DNA from: JAFIFT01 sp020051095
GTDB lineage: Bacteria; Pseudomonadota; Gammaproteobacteria; Legionellales; Legionellaceae
NCBI RefSeq assembly: GCF_964199965.1
Contig: NZ_CAXMZT010000002.1
Span: forward strand, 186,001-250,000
Length of the DNA: 64,000 bases
Direction of reading: 5' to 3'
Positions within the stretch are counted from its first letter, which is position 1, and each line of letters begins with the position of its first letter. The notes beneath the pieces are model-generated. The model made no database searches, had not been told where the DNA came from, and was given only the letters and a program-made list of their open reading frames with translations. The position numbers and the translations under genes are program-made. Below are positions 36,586-45,462 of this stretch, piece after piece.

Positions 36586-37632
36586 ATGAAATTTAATCCT
36601 TGTTTTCTTGATGGATTTGCCTTTTTAGAATTTTCAGGCCCTGATGTCACTTTTGTCCAAAACCAATTTCAACAAATGGGCTTCCAAAAAACGGCTGAAC
36701 ACAGTCATCAACCCGTTTCAATCTATCGACAAGGTCATATTCAATTTTTAATTAATGACATTGATAATTGCCAAGCATCCTCGCATGCAAAAATGCATGG
36801 CGCAGGCGCCTGTGCAATGGGATTTCGGGTAAAGGATGTTGAAAAGGCTTTTTCATATGCTATCAATCATGGGGCTGAAGCCTTTATCGATAATAAAAAT
36901 AATGATCATCATTTACCCGCCATTAAAGCAATCGGTGGCAGCGTTATTTACTTTGTTGATGATCACCATCAACCCTTTGCCAACGACTGGATGTCGTTGA
37001 AAGGCAAAACAGATACCCCATTTGGCTTTGGGTTAACAACTATTGATCATCTTACCCATAATGTCCACCAAGGGAATATGGAAAAATGGGCTGATTTTTA
37101 TCAATCCATTTTCAATTTTGAGCAAATTCGATTTTTTGATATTAAAGGACAGCAAACCGGATTAGTTTCAAAAGCAATGGGTTCTCCCTGCGGAAAAATA
37201 AAAATTCCTTTAAATGAGTCCAAAGATAATCAATCTCAAATTGAAGAGTTTTTACACGATTATAACGGTGAAGGCATTCAACATATTGCACTGAGTACCG
37301 AAAATATTGTTAGCACAGTACAAAATTTAGTGGAGCATGGTAGTCATTTCTTAGATGTCCCTGATACTTATTATGAAATGATATCCGACCGATTACCTTG
37401 GTATAAAAAGCCCGTTGACGCACTACAAGCATTAAAGATTTTAATTGACGGTGAAAAAGACGAACGTCACGGTTTACTCCTACAAATATTTACTGAAAAT
37501 GTTTTTGGCCCAGTATTTTTTGAAATCATTGAACGTCAAGGAAATGAAGGATTTGGAGAAGGAAATTTTCAAGCCTTATTTGAAGCTATTGAACGGGATC
37601 AAATTCGCCGAGGGACTCTACAAGAACTCTAA
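36586..37632 (+). CDS. hpd: 4-Hydroxyphenylpyruvate dioxygenase (legiolysin type)
   Basis: Non-haem iron enzyme converting 4-hydroxyphenylpyruvate to homogentisate. In Legionella the same gene (lly) causes pigment and colour reactions. 348 residues from the ATG at 36586, set by AAGGAG 9 nt upstream. Two vicinal-oxygen-chelate halves are present. The iron ligands are the His of TTIDHLTHNV, the His of GIQHIALST and the Glu of VFGPVFFEIIER. The C-terminal GFGEGNFQALFEAIERDQIRRG is the HPPD lid. fah starts 12 nt downstream, and hmgA is absent here. Confidence 0.93.
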   Translation: MKFNPCFLDGFAFLEFSGPDVTFVQNQFQQMGFQKTAEHSHQPVSIYRQGHIQFLINDIDNCQASSHAKMHGAGACAMGFRVKDVEKAFSYAINHGAEAFIDNKNNDHHLPAIKAIGGSVIYFVDDHHQPFANDWMSLKGKTDTPFGFGLTTIDHLTHNVHQGNMEKWADFYQSIFNFEQIRFFDIKGQQTGLVSKAMGSPCGKIKIPLNESKDNQSQIEEFLHDYNGEGIQHIALSTENIVSTVQNLVEHGSHFLDVPDTYYEMISDRLPWYKKPVDALQALKILIDGEKDERHGLLLQIFTENVFGPVFFEIIERQGNEGFGEGNFQALFEAIERDQIRRGTLQEL

Positions 37633-37644
37633 TAGGATAAATCG

Positions 37645-38640
37645 ATGAAATTAGCAAGTTTAAAAAACGACTCATCACGAGATGGAACACTCTGTCTCGT
37701 TGATAAGCAACTTGAGAATGCCGTTATCGTGTCAGCGATCGCACCCAATCTTCAGAATGCACTTGAAAACTGGCCTAAAATATATCCGGATCTCCTAGCA
37801 ATTGCCAACGAACTCGAATTAGGTTTGCTAAAAGATAGCTTTCCCTTCGACCCAAAAGATGTGCACTCGCCTTTACCACGCGCCTACCAGTGGGCAGATG
37901 GAAGTGCCTATGTCAATCATGTTGAGCTAGTCCGAAAAGCAAGAGGGGCAACCATGCCTGATAATTTTTGGACCGACCCGTTAATGTATCAAGGTGGGTC
38001 CGATAGCTTTATCGGTCCAAGAGACGATATTGAAGTGATTGATACGGCGTATGGGATCGATTTTGAAAGTGAAATAGCCGTTATAACCGATGATGTCCCC
38101 ATGGGAACACCTACGGAAAAAGCATTACAACATGTTCGTCTTATCATGTTAGTCAATGATGTTTCACTGCGAGGGCTAATTCCTGCTGAGTTGAATAAAG
38201 GCTTTGGCTTTTTTCTCTCAAAACCAGCCAGTAGCTTTTCCCCTGTTGCAATAACGCCTGATGAGTTGGGTAAAGCGTGGCAGGATGGCAAAGTGCATTA
38301 CCCATTAATGAGCTACTTAAACAATACGCTATTTGGCCAACCTAATGCGGGTGTTGACATGACATTTTCATTTGCACAACTGATTGCACATGCATGCAAA
38401 ACTCGTCATCTAGGTGCAGGAACGATTATTGGTTCAGGCACTGTTTCCAACACAGATAGGAGTAAAGGATCTTCTTGTATCGCTGAAAGAAGAATGCTTG
38501 AGATCATTGAAAACGGTGAAGCAAAAACACCTTTTATGCAGTTTGGGGACCGAATTCGCATTGAGATGTTTGACGATAAAAAACAATCCATTTTTGGTGC
38601 GATTGACCAACAGGTAGTCCGATATGATGCAACTTTATGA
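37645..38640 (+). CDS. fah: Fumarylacetoacetate hydrolase family protein
   Basis: 331 residues. The metal-binding region shows DSFIGPRDDIEVIDTAYGIDFESEI-type acidic residues (FESEIAVITDD) and VNDVSLRGLIPAELNKGFGF. Later FGTIIGSGTVSN-like GAGTIIGSGTVSN matches fumarylacetoacetase-type hydrolases. In the tyrosine pathway it cleaves fumarylacetoacetate to fumarate and acetoacetate. The neighbours hpd and maiA make this role likely. The stop overlaps maiA by 17 nt. Confidence 0.9.
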   Translation: MKLASLKNDSSRDGTLCLVDKQLENAVIVSAIAPNLQNALENWPKIYPDLLAIANELELGLLKDSFPFDPKDVHSPLPRAYQWADGSAYVNHVELVRKARGATMPDNFWTDPLMYQGGSDSFIGPRDDIEVIDTAYGIDFESEIAVITDDVPMGTPTEKALQHVRLIMLVNDVSLRGLIPAELNKGFGFFLSKPASSFSPVAITPDELGKAWQDGKVHYPLMSYLNNTLFGQPNAGVDMTFSFAQLIAHACKTRHLGAGTIIGSGTVSNTDRSKGSSCIAERRMLEIIENGEAKTPFMQFGDRIRIEMFDDKKQSIFGAIDQQVVRYDATL

Positions 38641-39250
38641 TTACTTTCGATCAAGTGCCAGCTATCGGGCACGGATTACATTAGCCTTCAAAGGAATCGA
38701 TGTCAAGTTAAACGAAATTCACCTAGTAAACGATGGCGGCCAACAACATCAGACCGCTTACCGACAACTAAACCCCCAAGGATTAGTACCAACACTCATC
38801 GATGAGGAATATTGTATTAATCAGTCGTTGGCAATTATTGATTATCTGGAGCAAAAGTACCCGACCCCAAGTGTTTTTCCAGATAATGCTTTCGATCGAA
38901 GTCTGGCCTACAGCATTGCATTAACAATCGCTTGCGATATGCATCCACTCAATAATTTAAGAGTACTTAATTACTTAAAATCTCACTTTTCTGCGCAAGA
39001 GGATGACGTTCAGCAGTGGTACCATCATTGGTTAACATTGGGGTTTGATGCCATTGAAAAGAAGCTCGAAACTCATCAAGCAAATGAACTAGTTTGCATT
39101 GGAAAGAATATTAGTATTGCTGATATTTGCTTAGTTCCCCAAGTCTACAACGCAAAACGATTTCAATTCCCGCTCAATAACTACCCAAGAATTGAAACAA
39201 TCTATGAGGCTTGTATGACTTTACCTTATTTCGAAACAACGAAGCCCTAA
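38624..39250 (+). CDS. maiA: Maleylacetoacetate isomerase (zeta-class GST)
   Basis: 208 residues of the GST fold that isomerise maleylacetoacetate to fumarylacetoacetate with glutathione. The zeta motif S-S-C-S-x-R appears as RSSASYRARI, so the Cys is Ala here. NPQGLVPTLID and QSLAIIDYLEQKYP are typical of the glutathione site. DICLVPQVYNAKRF is the C-terminal signature. It overlaps fah by 17 nt, so translation is coupled. Two adjacent ATGs (38624, 38627) are possible starts. Confidence 0.92.
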   Translation: MMQLYDYFRSSASYRARITLAFKGIDVKLNEIHLVNDGGQQHQTAYRQLNPQGLVPTLIDEEYCINQSLAIIDYLEQKYPTPSVFPDNAFDRSLAYSIALTIACDMHPLNNLRVLNYLKSHFSAQEDDVQQWYHHWLTLGFDAIEKKLETHQANELVCIGKNISIADICLVPQVYNAKRFQFPLNNYPRIETIYEACMTLPYFETTKP

Positions 39251-39271
39251 TTGGCCCATTTAGTAGGAATA

Positions 39272-39290
39272 GGCCATCATAAAGATGGCT
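39272..39290. terminator. Hairpin between convergent maiA and membrane-protein genes
   Basis: GGCCATC (39272-39278) pairs with GATGGCT (39284-39290) around ATAAA, with one G-U pair. It is followed by TATCTT, so the U tract is weak. The location between convergent genes supports a shared terminator. Confidence 0.45.
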
Positions 39291-39308
39291 TATCTTCGTG
39301 GGTATTTC

Positions 39309-39740
39309 TTATTGAGCTATCTGTTGAGGGAACTCATAAAAAGTTAAGAAATGTCTTGAGTAGGATAGTAAAACAATACCATATGCTAAGGTTATGATTG
39401 ACATTACCCAATACCAGGGGCTATCCACTAATTTTGCTGATGTGCGAAACATCCACTCTGGAAATGTTAACCATATAAGACCCTTTATTAAAATCAACCA
39501 GCACGCAACGGTTACTAATAGGAGTTGGTTCATGACCCAATAATTATGGAAACACACTAACACTAACCCTAAAAAGATCAGCATGGATGCATAGGCAAAA
39601 TCAGCTACTTTTTCCTCGCCAATGCCTTTAATCACACGGCGGAAATATTCACGCTTCCCAATTAAAGCAAGCGCCATGATAATCATCCATATACCTAAAA
39701 TCTTTGCAATCATAAAACTATGTAAATATGACATGAGCAT
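39309..39740 (-). CDS. Small integral membrane protein of unknown function
   Basis: 143 residues with four predicted membrane helices (about 10-28, 47-66, 72-92, 108-127). A short basic loop GKREYFRRVIKGIGEEK lies between the first and second. The start ATG at 39740 is preceded by GGAGAC at the right distance. I recognise no family. It has no obvious partner genes and converges on maiA. Confidence 0.65.
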   Translation of the reverse strand: MLMSYLHSFMIAKILGIWMIIMALALIGKREYFRRVIKGIGEEKVADFAYASMLIFLGLVLVCFHNYWVMNQLLLVTVACWLILIKGLIWLTFPEWMFRTSAKLVDSPWYWVMSIITLAYGIVLLSYSRHFLTFYEFPQQIAQ

Positions 39741-39876
39741 GACTGTCTCCTTAGCCTGTTTATATAATAATTTAAGCTGGAAAATGGTAAAAAAGCAAAT
39801 GAAAAGCGATAAAAAGTATTTCTTTTCAGCAAATTAAGCGTTTATCCCTTCTTATAACACTCAGGAATGTCCCTCA

Positions 39877-40434
39877 TTAAAACCAAACCTGTTGAATGTT
39901 CACCGTATCTGTTGATGAACCATCATAACGTAGCATGCTCCACTGATTTCGGCAACGCTGCAGCCGACCAAACAAAATAGATTCATCTTGGCAAACATAT
40001 TCAATCGGTTGTTGGTCAAAGACTGATTGATGTTGGGTCCGCATACATCGAACACCATTATCTAATAACAAAACCCAAGGTAGGCTTTCAGCCATATTAA
40101 TGAAATCAAATAAATGATTGTCAACAATGATATCTGCTTCAATCACCGTGGAATCACCATTCCAAGGTGACTCAGGGCAATACAACGTTTTTTCACTGCC
40201 TGGTTTTTTAAAACAGGGATCGAATGTCTGATTGTTTGCTCGACATTGCCATGCATCTTCGCGCCGCATCGATTTGGACTGTTTAAAACAGTTTCCTTGT
40301 AAAACTGCTTTGATTTTAAATGGGGCTTGATTTGCGCCTTCTGTAAATGGTTGAAAAAATCGCTTTTCAGTTTCAGCTGCAATACCACTAAGACTAAACC
40401 CCAAAAAAAATAGACTCAATACTACCCTAAACAT
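39877..40434 (-). CDS. Exported cysteine-containing protein of unknown function
   Basis: About 185 residues from the ATG at 40434, chosen because AGGAGAAGGG precedes it and the signal peptide FRVVLSLFFLGFSLSGIAA starts there. The mature part has eight or so Cys (NCFKQ, QCRAN, PCFKK, YCPES, RCMRT, VCQDE, RCRNQ), which suggests disulfides in the periplasm. Trp-rich segments (PWNGDST, ESLPWVLL) are notable. The family is not recognised. It is divergent from asnS. Confidence 0.65.
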   Translation of the reverse strand: MFRVVLSLFFLGFSLSGIAAETEKRFFQPFTEGANQAPFKIKAVLQGNCFKQSKSMRREDAWQCRANNQTFDPCFKKPGSEKTLYCPESPWNGDSTVIEADIIVDNHLFDFINMAESLPWVLLLDNGVRCMRTQHQSVFDQQPIEYVCQDESILFGRLQRCRNQWSMLRYDGSSTDTVNIQQVWF

Positions 40435-40489
40435 CCCTTCTCCTGATAAACTATGTGCACCAAACCTTTTAGCAACCAAGAGCTTTATA

Positions 40490-41893
40490 ATGACAGAGAT
40501 TTATCGAATTAGCCAATGTCTATCTGGAGAAGTTGCACTCGGTAGTAATGTAATTTTGCAAGGCTGGGTTAAGACTCGCCGTGATTCTAAGGCGGGTATT
40601 TCATTTATTCATTTGCATGATGGCTCATGCTTTTCCCCAATTCAGCTCGTTGTTGATCAGGCCATCGAAAACTACGAATCAGATATTTTGAAAATTACCA
40701 GTGGATGCTCTATCCGAGCCCAAGGAAAATTGGTCGAATCAGCGGGAAAAGAACAATCGTATGAAGTACAAGCATCCCAAGTTGAAGTCGTTGGTTGGGT
40801 TGAAAATCCCGATACTTATCCGATTTCACCAAAACGCCATACACTCGAATATTTACGTGAAGTCGCCCACTTACGTCCTCGAACCAATACCATCTCCGCA
40901 GTAACCCGTGTGCGCCATTGTCTTGCACAAGCAATTCATCAATTTTTTGATCAACAAGGGTTTTATTGGATCCATACCCCCATTATCACTGCCAGTGATT
41001 GTGAAGGGGCGGGTGAGTTGTTTCGAGTGAGCACCTTAGACTTAATGAGTTTGCCCAAAAACGAACAAGGTAACATTGATTTCAAACAAGACTTCTTTGG
41101 CCGAGAAACCTTTCTAACGGTATCCGGCCAGCTCAATGTTGAAACCTATTGCTCGGCAATGTCTAAAGTATATACCTTCGGGCCCACGTTCAGAGCAGAA
41201 AATTCCAATACATCCCGACACTTAGCTGAATTTTGGATGATCGAACCCGAAGTTGCTTTTGCAGACTTAAATGACATGTGCCAACTTAGCCAAGATATGC
41301 TGAAGTTTTTACTCACACAAGTCTTAGAAAAGCGAAATGACGACATGCAATTCTTTAACCAACATATCGCCCCAGGTTGCATAGAGCGATTAGAGCATAT
41401 TATTAATTCTGACTTCGCCAGAATGACATATACGGATGCGATCGATGTGTTGAAAAAATCCAAAGAAAAATTCGAGTTCGAGGTACATTGGGGATTAGAT
41501 TTACAATCCGAGCATGAGCGCTATCTCGCTGAACAATACTGCAAAAAGCCCGTCATCATCACCGACTATCCCAAAGACATCAAAGGTTTTTACATGCGTT
41601 TAAATGATGACGACAAAACCGTTGCAGCAATGGATGTGCTCGCGCCTGGTATTGGTGAAATCATCGGTGGCTCTCAACGTGAAGAGCGACTTGACGTTCT
41701 TACAAAACGGATGGCCGAGCACCAATTAAGTGAAGAGCAATATGGCTGGTATGCAGACTTGAGACGCTATGGCACGGTTCCGCATGCGGGTTTTGGTCTG
41801 GGGTTTGAACGCCTAATTAGCTATGTCACAGGACTAGGTAATGTCAGGGATGTGATCCCATTCCCAAGAACACCAGGCCATGCAGGCTATTAG
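40490..41893 (+). CDS. asnS: Asparaginyl-tRNA synthetase
   Basis: Class IIb aminoacyl-tRNA synthetase of 467 residues. The N-terminal OB anticodon-binding fold contains LQGWVKTRRDSKAGISFIHL. Motif 2 is FGPTFRAENSNTSRHLAEFW and motif 3 GFGLGFERLISYVTG. The pattern TSRHLAEFWMIEPE separates AsnRS from AspRS. Since a direct AsnRS exists, GatCAB (6.7-9.9 kb) is not required for Asn-tRNA. A strong hairpin lies 36 nt after the stop. Confidence 0.95.
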   Translation: MTEIYRISQCLSGEVALGSNVILQGWVKTRRDSKAGISFIHLHDGSCFSPIQLVVDQAIENYESDILKITSGCSIRAQGKLVESAGKEQSYEVQASQVEVVGWVENPDTYPISPKRHTLEYLREVAHLRPRTNTISAVTRVRHCLAQAIHQFFDQQGFYWIHTPIITASDCEGAGELFRVSTLDLMSLPKNEQGNIDFKQDFFGRETFLTVSGQLNVETYCSAMSKVYTFGPTFRAENSNTSRHLAEFWMIEPEVAFADLNDMCQLSQDMLKFLLTQVLEKRNDDMQFFNQHIAPGCIERLEHIINSDFARMTYTDAIDVLKKSKEKFEFEVHWGLDLQSEHERYLAEQYCKKPVIITDYPKDIKGFYMRLNDDDKTVAAMDVLAPGIGEIIGGSQREERLDVLTKRMAEHQLSEEQYGWYADLRRYGTVPHAGFGLGFERLISYVTGLGNVRDVIPFPRTPGHAGY

Positions 41894-41929
41894 AACGCGA
41901 CATATTGCATATAACTAGTTGATAGAAAT

Positions 41930-41965
41930 GCATCCCGTATTTTGGCTGTGCCGAATACGGGGTGC
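41930..41965 (+). terminator. Hairpin downstream of asnS
   Basis: GCATCCCGTATT (41930-41941) pairs with AATACGGGGTGC (41954-41965) over 12 positions with one G-U pair. AAATTATCGCTTT follows, so the U tract is poor. A second, looser hairpin follows at about 41972-41999. Termination is likely but not certain. Confidence 0.5.
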
Positions 41966-42018
41966 AAATTATCGCTTTGATTGATGTCAACATCAGCGAA
42001 ACTATTTTATCCAAAGTC

Positions 42019-42330
42019 TTAGGGTAGAGCCCCGGTGAGATTTTCCGGCTGTTCTTCGATATCAGGTATTAGATTAGGGAAATTTTGTAGCCGCACGGAT
42101 TCATCACCCTCTTGACTTGGCGGGTTAGCTCGAAGAGATCTATTGAATTGGCACTCTTTCTCATACTCATTTTTTATATGTTCTTCATGGATTGATGTGG
42201 CTTTTTTGAGCCTTTTAAATTCAGGGCTTTGTGCAAAAACTGATTTTGTTGAGACGACAGGGGATGGTTGGCTAGTCATCTCATCTTGTTGTTGTTCAGG
42301 TGTTTTGCCATTGTTAAGTTCGTTTGGCAT
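42019..42330 (-). CDS. Small hydrophilic protein of unknown function
   Basis: 103 residues from the ATG at 42330 (AAGGAAC upstream). It is rich in Gln, Glu, Pro and Ser, with no signal peptide and a central charged helix (SPEFKRLKKATSIHEEHIKNE). Low-complexity ends suggest disorder. Similar small proteins of intracellular bacteria can be secreted effectors, but nothing specific supports that here. It lies downstream of the lolDC unit on the same strand. Confidence 0.55.
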   Translation of the reverse strand: MPNELNNGKTPEQQQDEMTSQPSPVVSTKSVFAQSPEFKRLKKATSIHEEHIKNEYEKECQFNRSLRANPPSQEGDESVRLQNFPNLIPDIEEQPENLTGALP

Positions 42331-42446
42331 AATGCGTTCCTTATGGTAAAACAATCGTGTTGTATCCATTTTTTAGCGAATGGGACACCCAATTCGAATG
42401 ATCCATGTATTTAAACTATCTGCTTCGAAAAAGGTACTCATTCAGT

Positions 42447-43133
42447 CTAATCATTGTACTCTTTTATGATACCATCAACAAGTGTTAAAACTCGGTCCAT
42501 TTTTTGGGCCAACGATTTATCATGGGTAACAATTACCAACGCTGTATTATGGGTTTCGTTTAATGCCAATAGTTTGTCAAATACTTTGGTTGCGGTAGCG
42601 TGATCTAAATTTCCCGTCGGTTCATCGGCTAATACACAAGCCGGTTGATTGATTAATGCTCTCGCGATAGCCACACGCTGTCTTTCACCACCCGATAGTT
42701 GGCTTGGCTTATGATCAATGCGATGGGAAAGTCCAACCTCGGTTAAAATTTGGTTAGCGAGTTGCTGACTATCTTTCACACTTTTTCCGGCAATAACCTG
42801 GGGAATGGCAATGTTATCCAAAGCACTGAGCTCCGGCAACAAGTGGTGGAACTGATAAATAAATCCTAAATGACGGTTACGCTGTTGGCAGCGCTTTTTT
42901 TCAGACAACGCTTGCCATTTTTTTCCGAAAATGGCAATCTCGCCACCTGTGGGATTATCTAATCCGCCTAATAAATGAAGAAGGGTTGATTTTCCAGACC
43001 CCGAAGGGCCAACGATAGCAATTCGTTCCCCTTTTGAAATCGTTAAATCGATTCCTCGAAGCACAGAGACTTCATAACGGCCATCGTGATAGCTCTTTTC
43101 TAACCCCGTGCAAGTCAAAATCGTATTACTCAT
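42447..43133 (-). CDS. lolD: Lipoprotein-releasing system ATP-binding protein LolD
   Basis: ATPase of LolCDE, which extracts outer membrane lipoproteins from the inner membrane. About 228 residues from the ATG at 43133. A longer frame to 43169 would run 44 nt into lolC. Walker A is GPSGSGKSTLLHLLGG, the signature LSGGERQRVAIARAL, Walker B ACVLADEPTGNLD, and the H-loop is in ALVIVTHDKSL. The sequence YQFHHLLPELSALDNIAIP is the LolD Q-loop region. It overlaps the lolC stop by 8 nt. Confidence 0.93.
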   Translation of the reverse strand: MSNTILTCTGLEKSYHDGRYEVSVLRGIDLTISKGERIAIVGPSGSGKSTLLHLLGGLDNPTGGEIAIFGKKWQALSEKKRCQQRNRHLGFIYQFHHLLPELSALDNIAIPQVIAGKSVKDSQQLANQILTEVGLSHRIDHKPSQLSGGERQRVAIARALINQPACVLADEPTGNLDHATATKVFDKLLALNETHNTALVIVTHDKSLAQKMDRVLTLVDGIIKEYND

Positions 43134-44370
43134 AATGCAAGGCCTCCGCGATAACTGTTTTTGAAGCACGCCAAGCAGGATAAATAGTCGCTAGAAAGCT
43201 CATTAGCAGCGACGCGATCGTAACTTGAATAAGATCCTTTAGTAATATTTTTGAAGGCAAATAATCGACAAAATATATACTGGAAGATAACACTTTCACA
43301 TTGAACAGCGACTGTATCCAATTCACGATTTCAGTGGTGTTGTAAGCAATAATAATCCCACTCCCTAAGCCAATCAGTGTCCCTATAATGCCTACCATCA
43401 TCCCTTGAACAATGAAGATAGATAATATTTGACGTGGTGTGGCACCGATGGTTCTTAAAATAGCGATTTCAGATTGCTTATCATTAACCACCATCACTAA
43501 CGAAGAAACTAAATTAAACGCCGCCACAGCGATAATCAGAAGTAAAATTAGAAACATCATCGTTTTTTCAAGTTTAATTGCCTCAAAAAAAGCGCCAAAC
43601 TGTTGGGTCCAATCACCAACAGAATATTCATCACTTAACTGATTGGCGATTTCTTGTGCCAGTTCAGGGGCTTGGTATATTTTTTTAATTTTTAATTTTA
43701 ATCCTGTCACATCTTCCCCGGTCTGGAAGAGAACTTGGGCATCATGCAAACTGATGAAGGCTAGTTTCGTATCGAAGTTGAATCCTGAGCCAGCTGAAAA
43801 CACCCCTTCGATGGTAAACCGTTTGAATCGAGGAATCATGCCAGCCGGTGTCACACTGGCTTGTGGAATCATTAAACTGATTTTATCGCCAATTTTAACC
43901 CCCAACATATCGGCTAATCCACGTCCAATCACCATGCCAAAATGGGGTAATTTCGCTAACGAGCCAGCAATCATTTTTTGTTCAAGATTAGAAACCTTAT
44001 TCTCAGCGTCCGGCTGAATTCCTGTGACGACGACAGGCACAACCTGTCCACTATAGGTAATCATGCCCTGCCCGCCAACAAAAGGTGCAACAGCGACAAC
44101 ATCTGGCATTTTAGTCAGATCCGTCGATAACTTCTGCCAACCGGCGATTGTTCCTTTGGGACTGTTAATCGTTACTTCCGGAGCCATGCCAAAAAACCGT
44201 TTGTGAATTTCTTCATCAAAGCCATTCATGACCGATAAAACGGTTATCAATACCAACACACCCATTGCAATGCCAAGCATGGAACTTAACGAAATAAAAG
44301 AAACAAAATGGTTCTTTTTTTTTGCCCGGGTATAACGAAGGCCAAGAAATATTGGTAGAGGCTTAAACAT
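43126..44370 (-). CDS. lolC: Lipoprotein-releasing system permease LolC/LolE
   Basis: 414 residues with one N-terminal helix, a large periplasmic MacB-like domain (about 45-265) and three C-terminal helices. The start LPIFLGLRYTRAKKKNHFVS and ISLSSMLGIAMGVLVLITVL, then SVMNGFDEEI, are typical of LolC/LolE. Only one such gene is present next to lolD, so it may work as a homodimer (LolF-type), as in bacteria with a single permease. The ATG at 44370 has only a weak ribosome-binding site, and an upstream start at 44409 cannot be excluded. Confidence 0.88.
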   Translation of the reverse strand: MFKPLPIFLGLRYTRAKKKNHFVSFISLSSMLGIAMGVLVLITVLSVMNGFDEEIHKRFFGMAPEVTINSPKGTIAGWQKLSTDLTKMPDVVAVAPFVGGQGMITYSGQVVPVVVTGIQPDAENKVSNLEQKMIAGSLAKLPHFGMVIGRGLADMLGVKIGDKISLMIPQASVTPAGMIPRFKRFTIEGVFSAGSGFNFDTKLAFISLHDAQVLFQTGEDVTGLKLKIKKIYQAPELAQEIANQLSDEYSVGDWTQQFGAFFEAIKLEKTMMFLILLLIIAVAAFNLVSSLVMVVNDKQSEIAILRTIGATPRQILSIFIVQGMMVGIIGTLIGLGSGIIIAYNTTEIVNWIQSLFNVKVLSSSIYFVDYLPSKILLKDLIQVTIASLLMSFLATIYPAWRASKTVIAEALHYE

Positions 44371-44566
44371 TATTAACGATTCATTTAATAAAATATCTAT
44401 TGTAGACAATTTATGGCTAAGAATAAATGTCAGACATTGAAAAATATTTTTTTAACGCAATTTGTATAAATTATGGAAAACAAGCTATATTTTATAATAA
44501 AAACATGTTTTTTGGATAAATAGGGATATTTTGTTCATGCAGCCAATGACAAATCAAGGAGAGATT

Positions 44567-45127
44567 ATGCCAGTACATGAAAGGCGCCAACACTTTCGCA
44601 TCGACGATCAAGTCTATATGGATTACCGTATTCTTTCTGCCAATGAAATGCAAGCGGAGTCGTTTATTGAAAAGGATTTAATGGGTCATTCAAACCAGCA
44701 ATACCTTGAGACTGCCCGCTACTTCGAAGAAATTGATCGTGAATTAGCACAAGTCAGTCAGACCTTGGCATTGACCGATCCAACTGCCGCTCATTATCTT
44801 AATTTAATCAATGCTAAAGTGGACTACATCAGCCGTAACCTTTTGGTAGGTGAAAGCATTAGCCTTCGAAAAGTTAACATCAGCTTAGGCGGCTTAAGGT
44901 TCACATGTCGGGACAATATCGATAAAGGCACGATGTTAAAAATCGTGTTGTACACGAAACCGAAAATGATTCCCATTGTCGTGAATGCTTGTTGTGTCTA
45001 TTCAACTCATTTTAAAAATGACTTTTACTCGATATCTTGCCAGTTTAAAGACATGAGTTTAGAGCAAGAGCAATTGTTAGCACAACATATTATGCATGCT
45101 CAGGTAAAAGAAAAAGCGAACAGTTGA
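44567..45127 (+). CDS. PilZ-domain protein
   Basis: 186 residues from the ATG at 44567, which follows CAAGGAGAG. An upstream ATG in the same frame (at 44537) would add ten residues. The PilZ signature is split as RRQHFRIDD near the N-terminus and NISLGGLRF at about 110, separated by a helical insert of about 90 residues. This is the non-canonical PilZ layout. c-di-GMP binding is plausible because both the Arg pair and the NxSxGG-like motif are present. The target is unknown. Its neighbour yggX is transcribed in the same direction. Confidence 0.75.
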   Translation: MPVHERRQHFRIDDQVYMDYRILSANEMQAESFIEKDLMGHSNQQYLETARYFEEIDRELAQVSQTLALTDPTAAHYLNLINAKVDYISRNLLVGESISLRKVNISLGGLRFTCRDNIDKGTMLKIVLYTKPKMIPIVVNACCVYSTHFKNDFYSISCQFKDMSLEQEQLLAQHIMHAQVKEKANS

Positions 45128-45177
45128 TCTGATTTCGTGTTTTCTCCATAATGGCACTTTTAAATTGAGCTTTTAAA

Positions 45178-45462
45178 ATGACAAACACTGTTTTTTGTAC
45201 CAAGTTAAAACAAGAACTTCCTGCGCTAGAAAAACCGCCCTTTCCCAACGATTTTGGCGTCAAAATCCAACAAACCATCTCAGCGAAAGCATGGAAAATG
45301 TGGTTGGCTCATCAAACCATGTTAATCAATGAATATCGATTAAGTCTGATTGATCCCAAGGCCCGAGCATTTTTAACCGAAGAGATGGAAAAATTTTTAT
45401 TTACTGACACGGCTGAAAAGCCTGCCGGTTTTACCCCCATTAACCATCAGGATGAAACATGA
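45178..45462 (+). CDS. yggX: Fe(II)-trafficking protein YggX
   Basis: 94 residues, normal for the family, which protects iron-sulfur clusters against oxidation. The opening has the conserved Cys (NTVFCTKLKQELPALEKPPFP). Following it are ISAKAWKMWLAHQTMLINEYRL and the family hallmark EEMEKFLF. The stop overlaps the start of psuG by 4 nt (ATGA), so the two are coupled. Confidence 0.93.
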   Translation: MTNTVFCTKLKQELPALEKPPFPNDFGVKIQQTISAKAWKMWLAHQTMLINEYRLSLIDPKARAFLTEEMEKFLFTDTAEKPAGFTPINHQDET

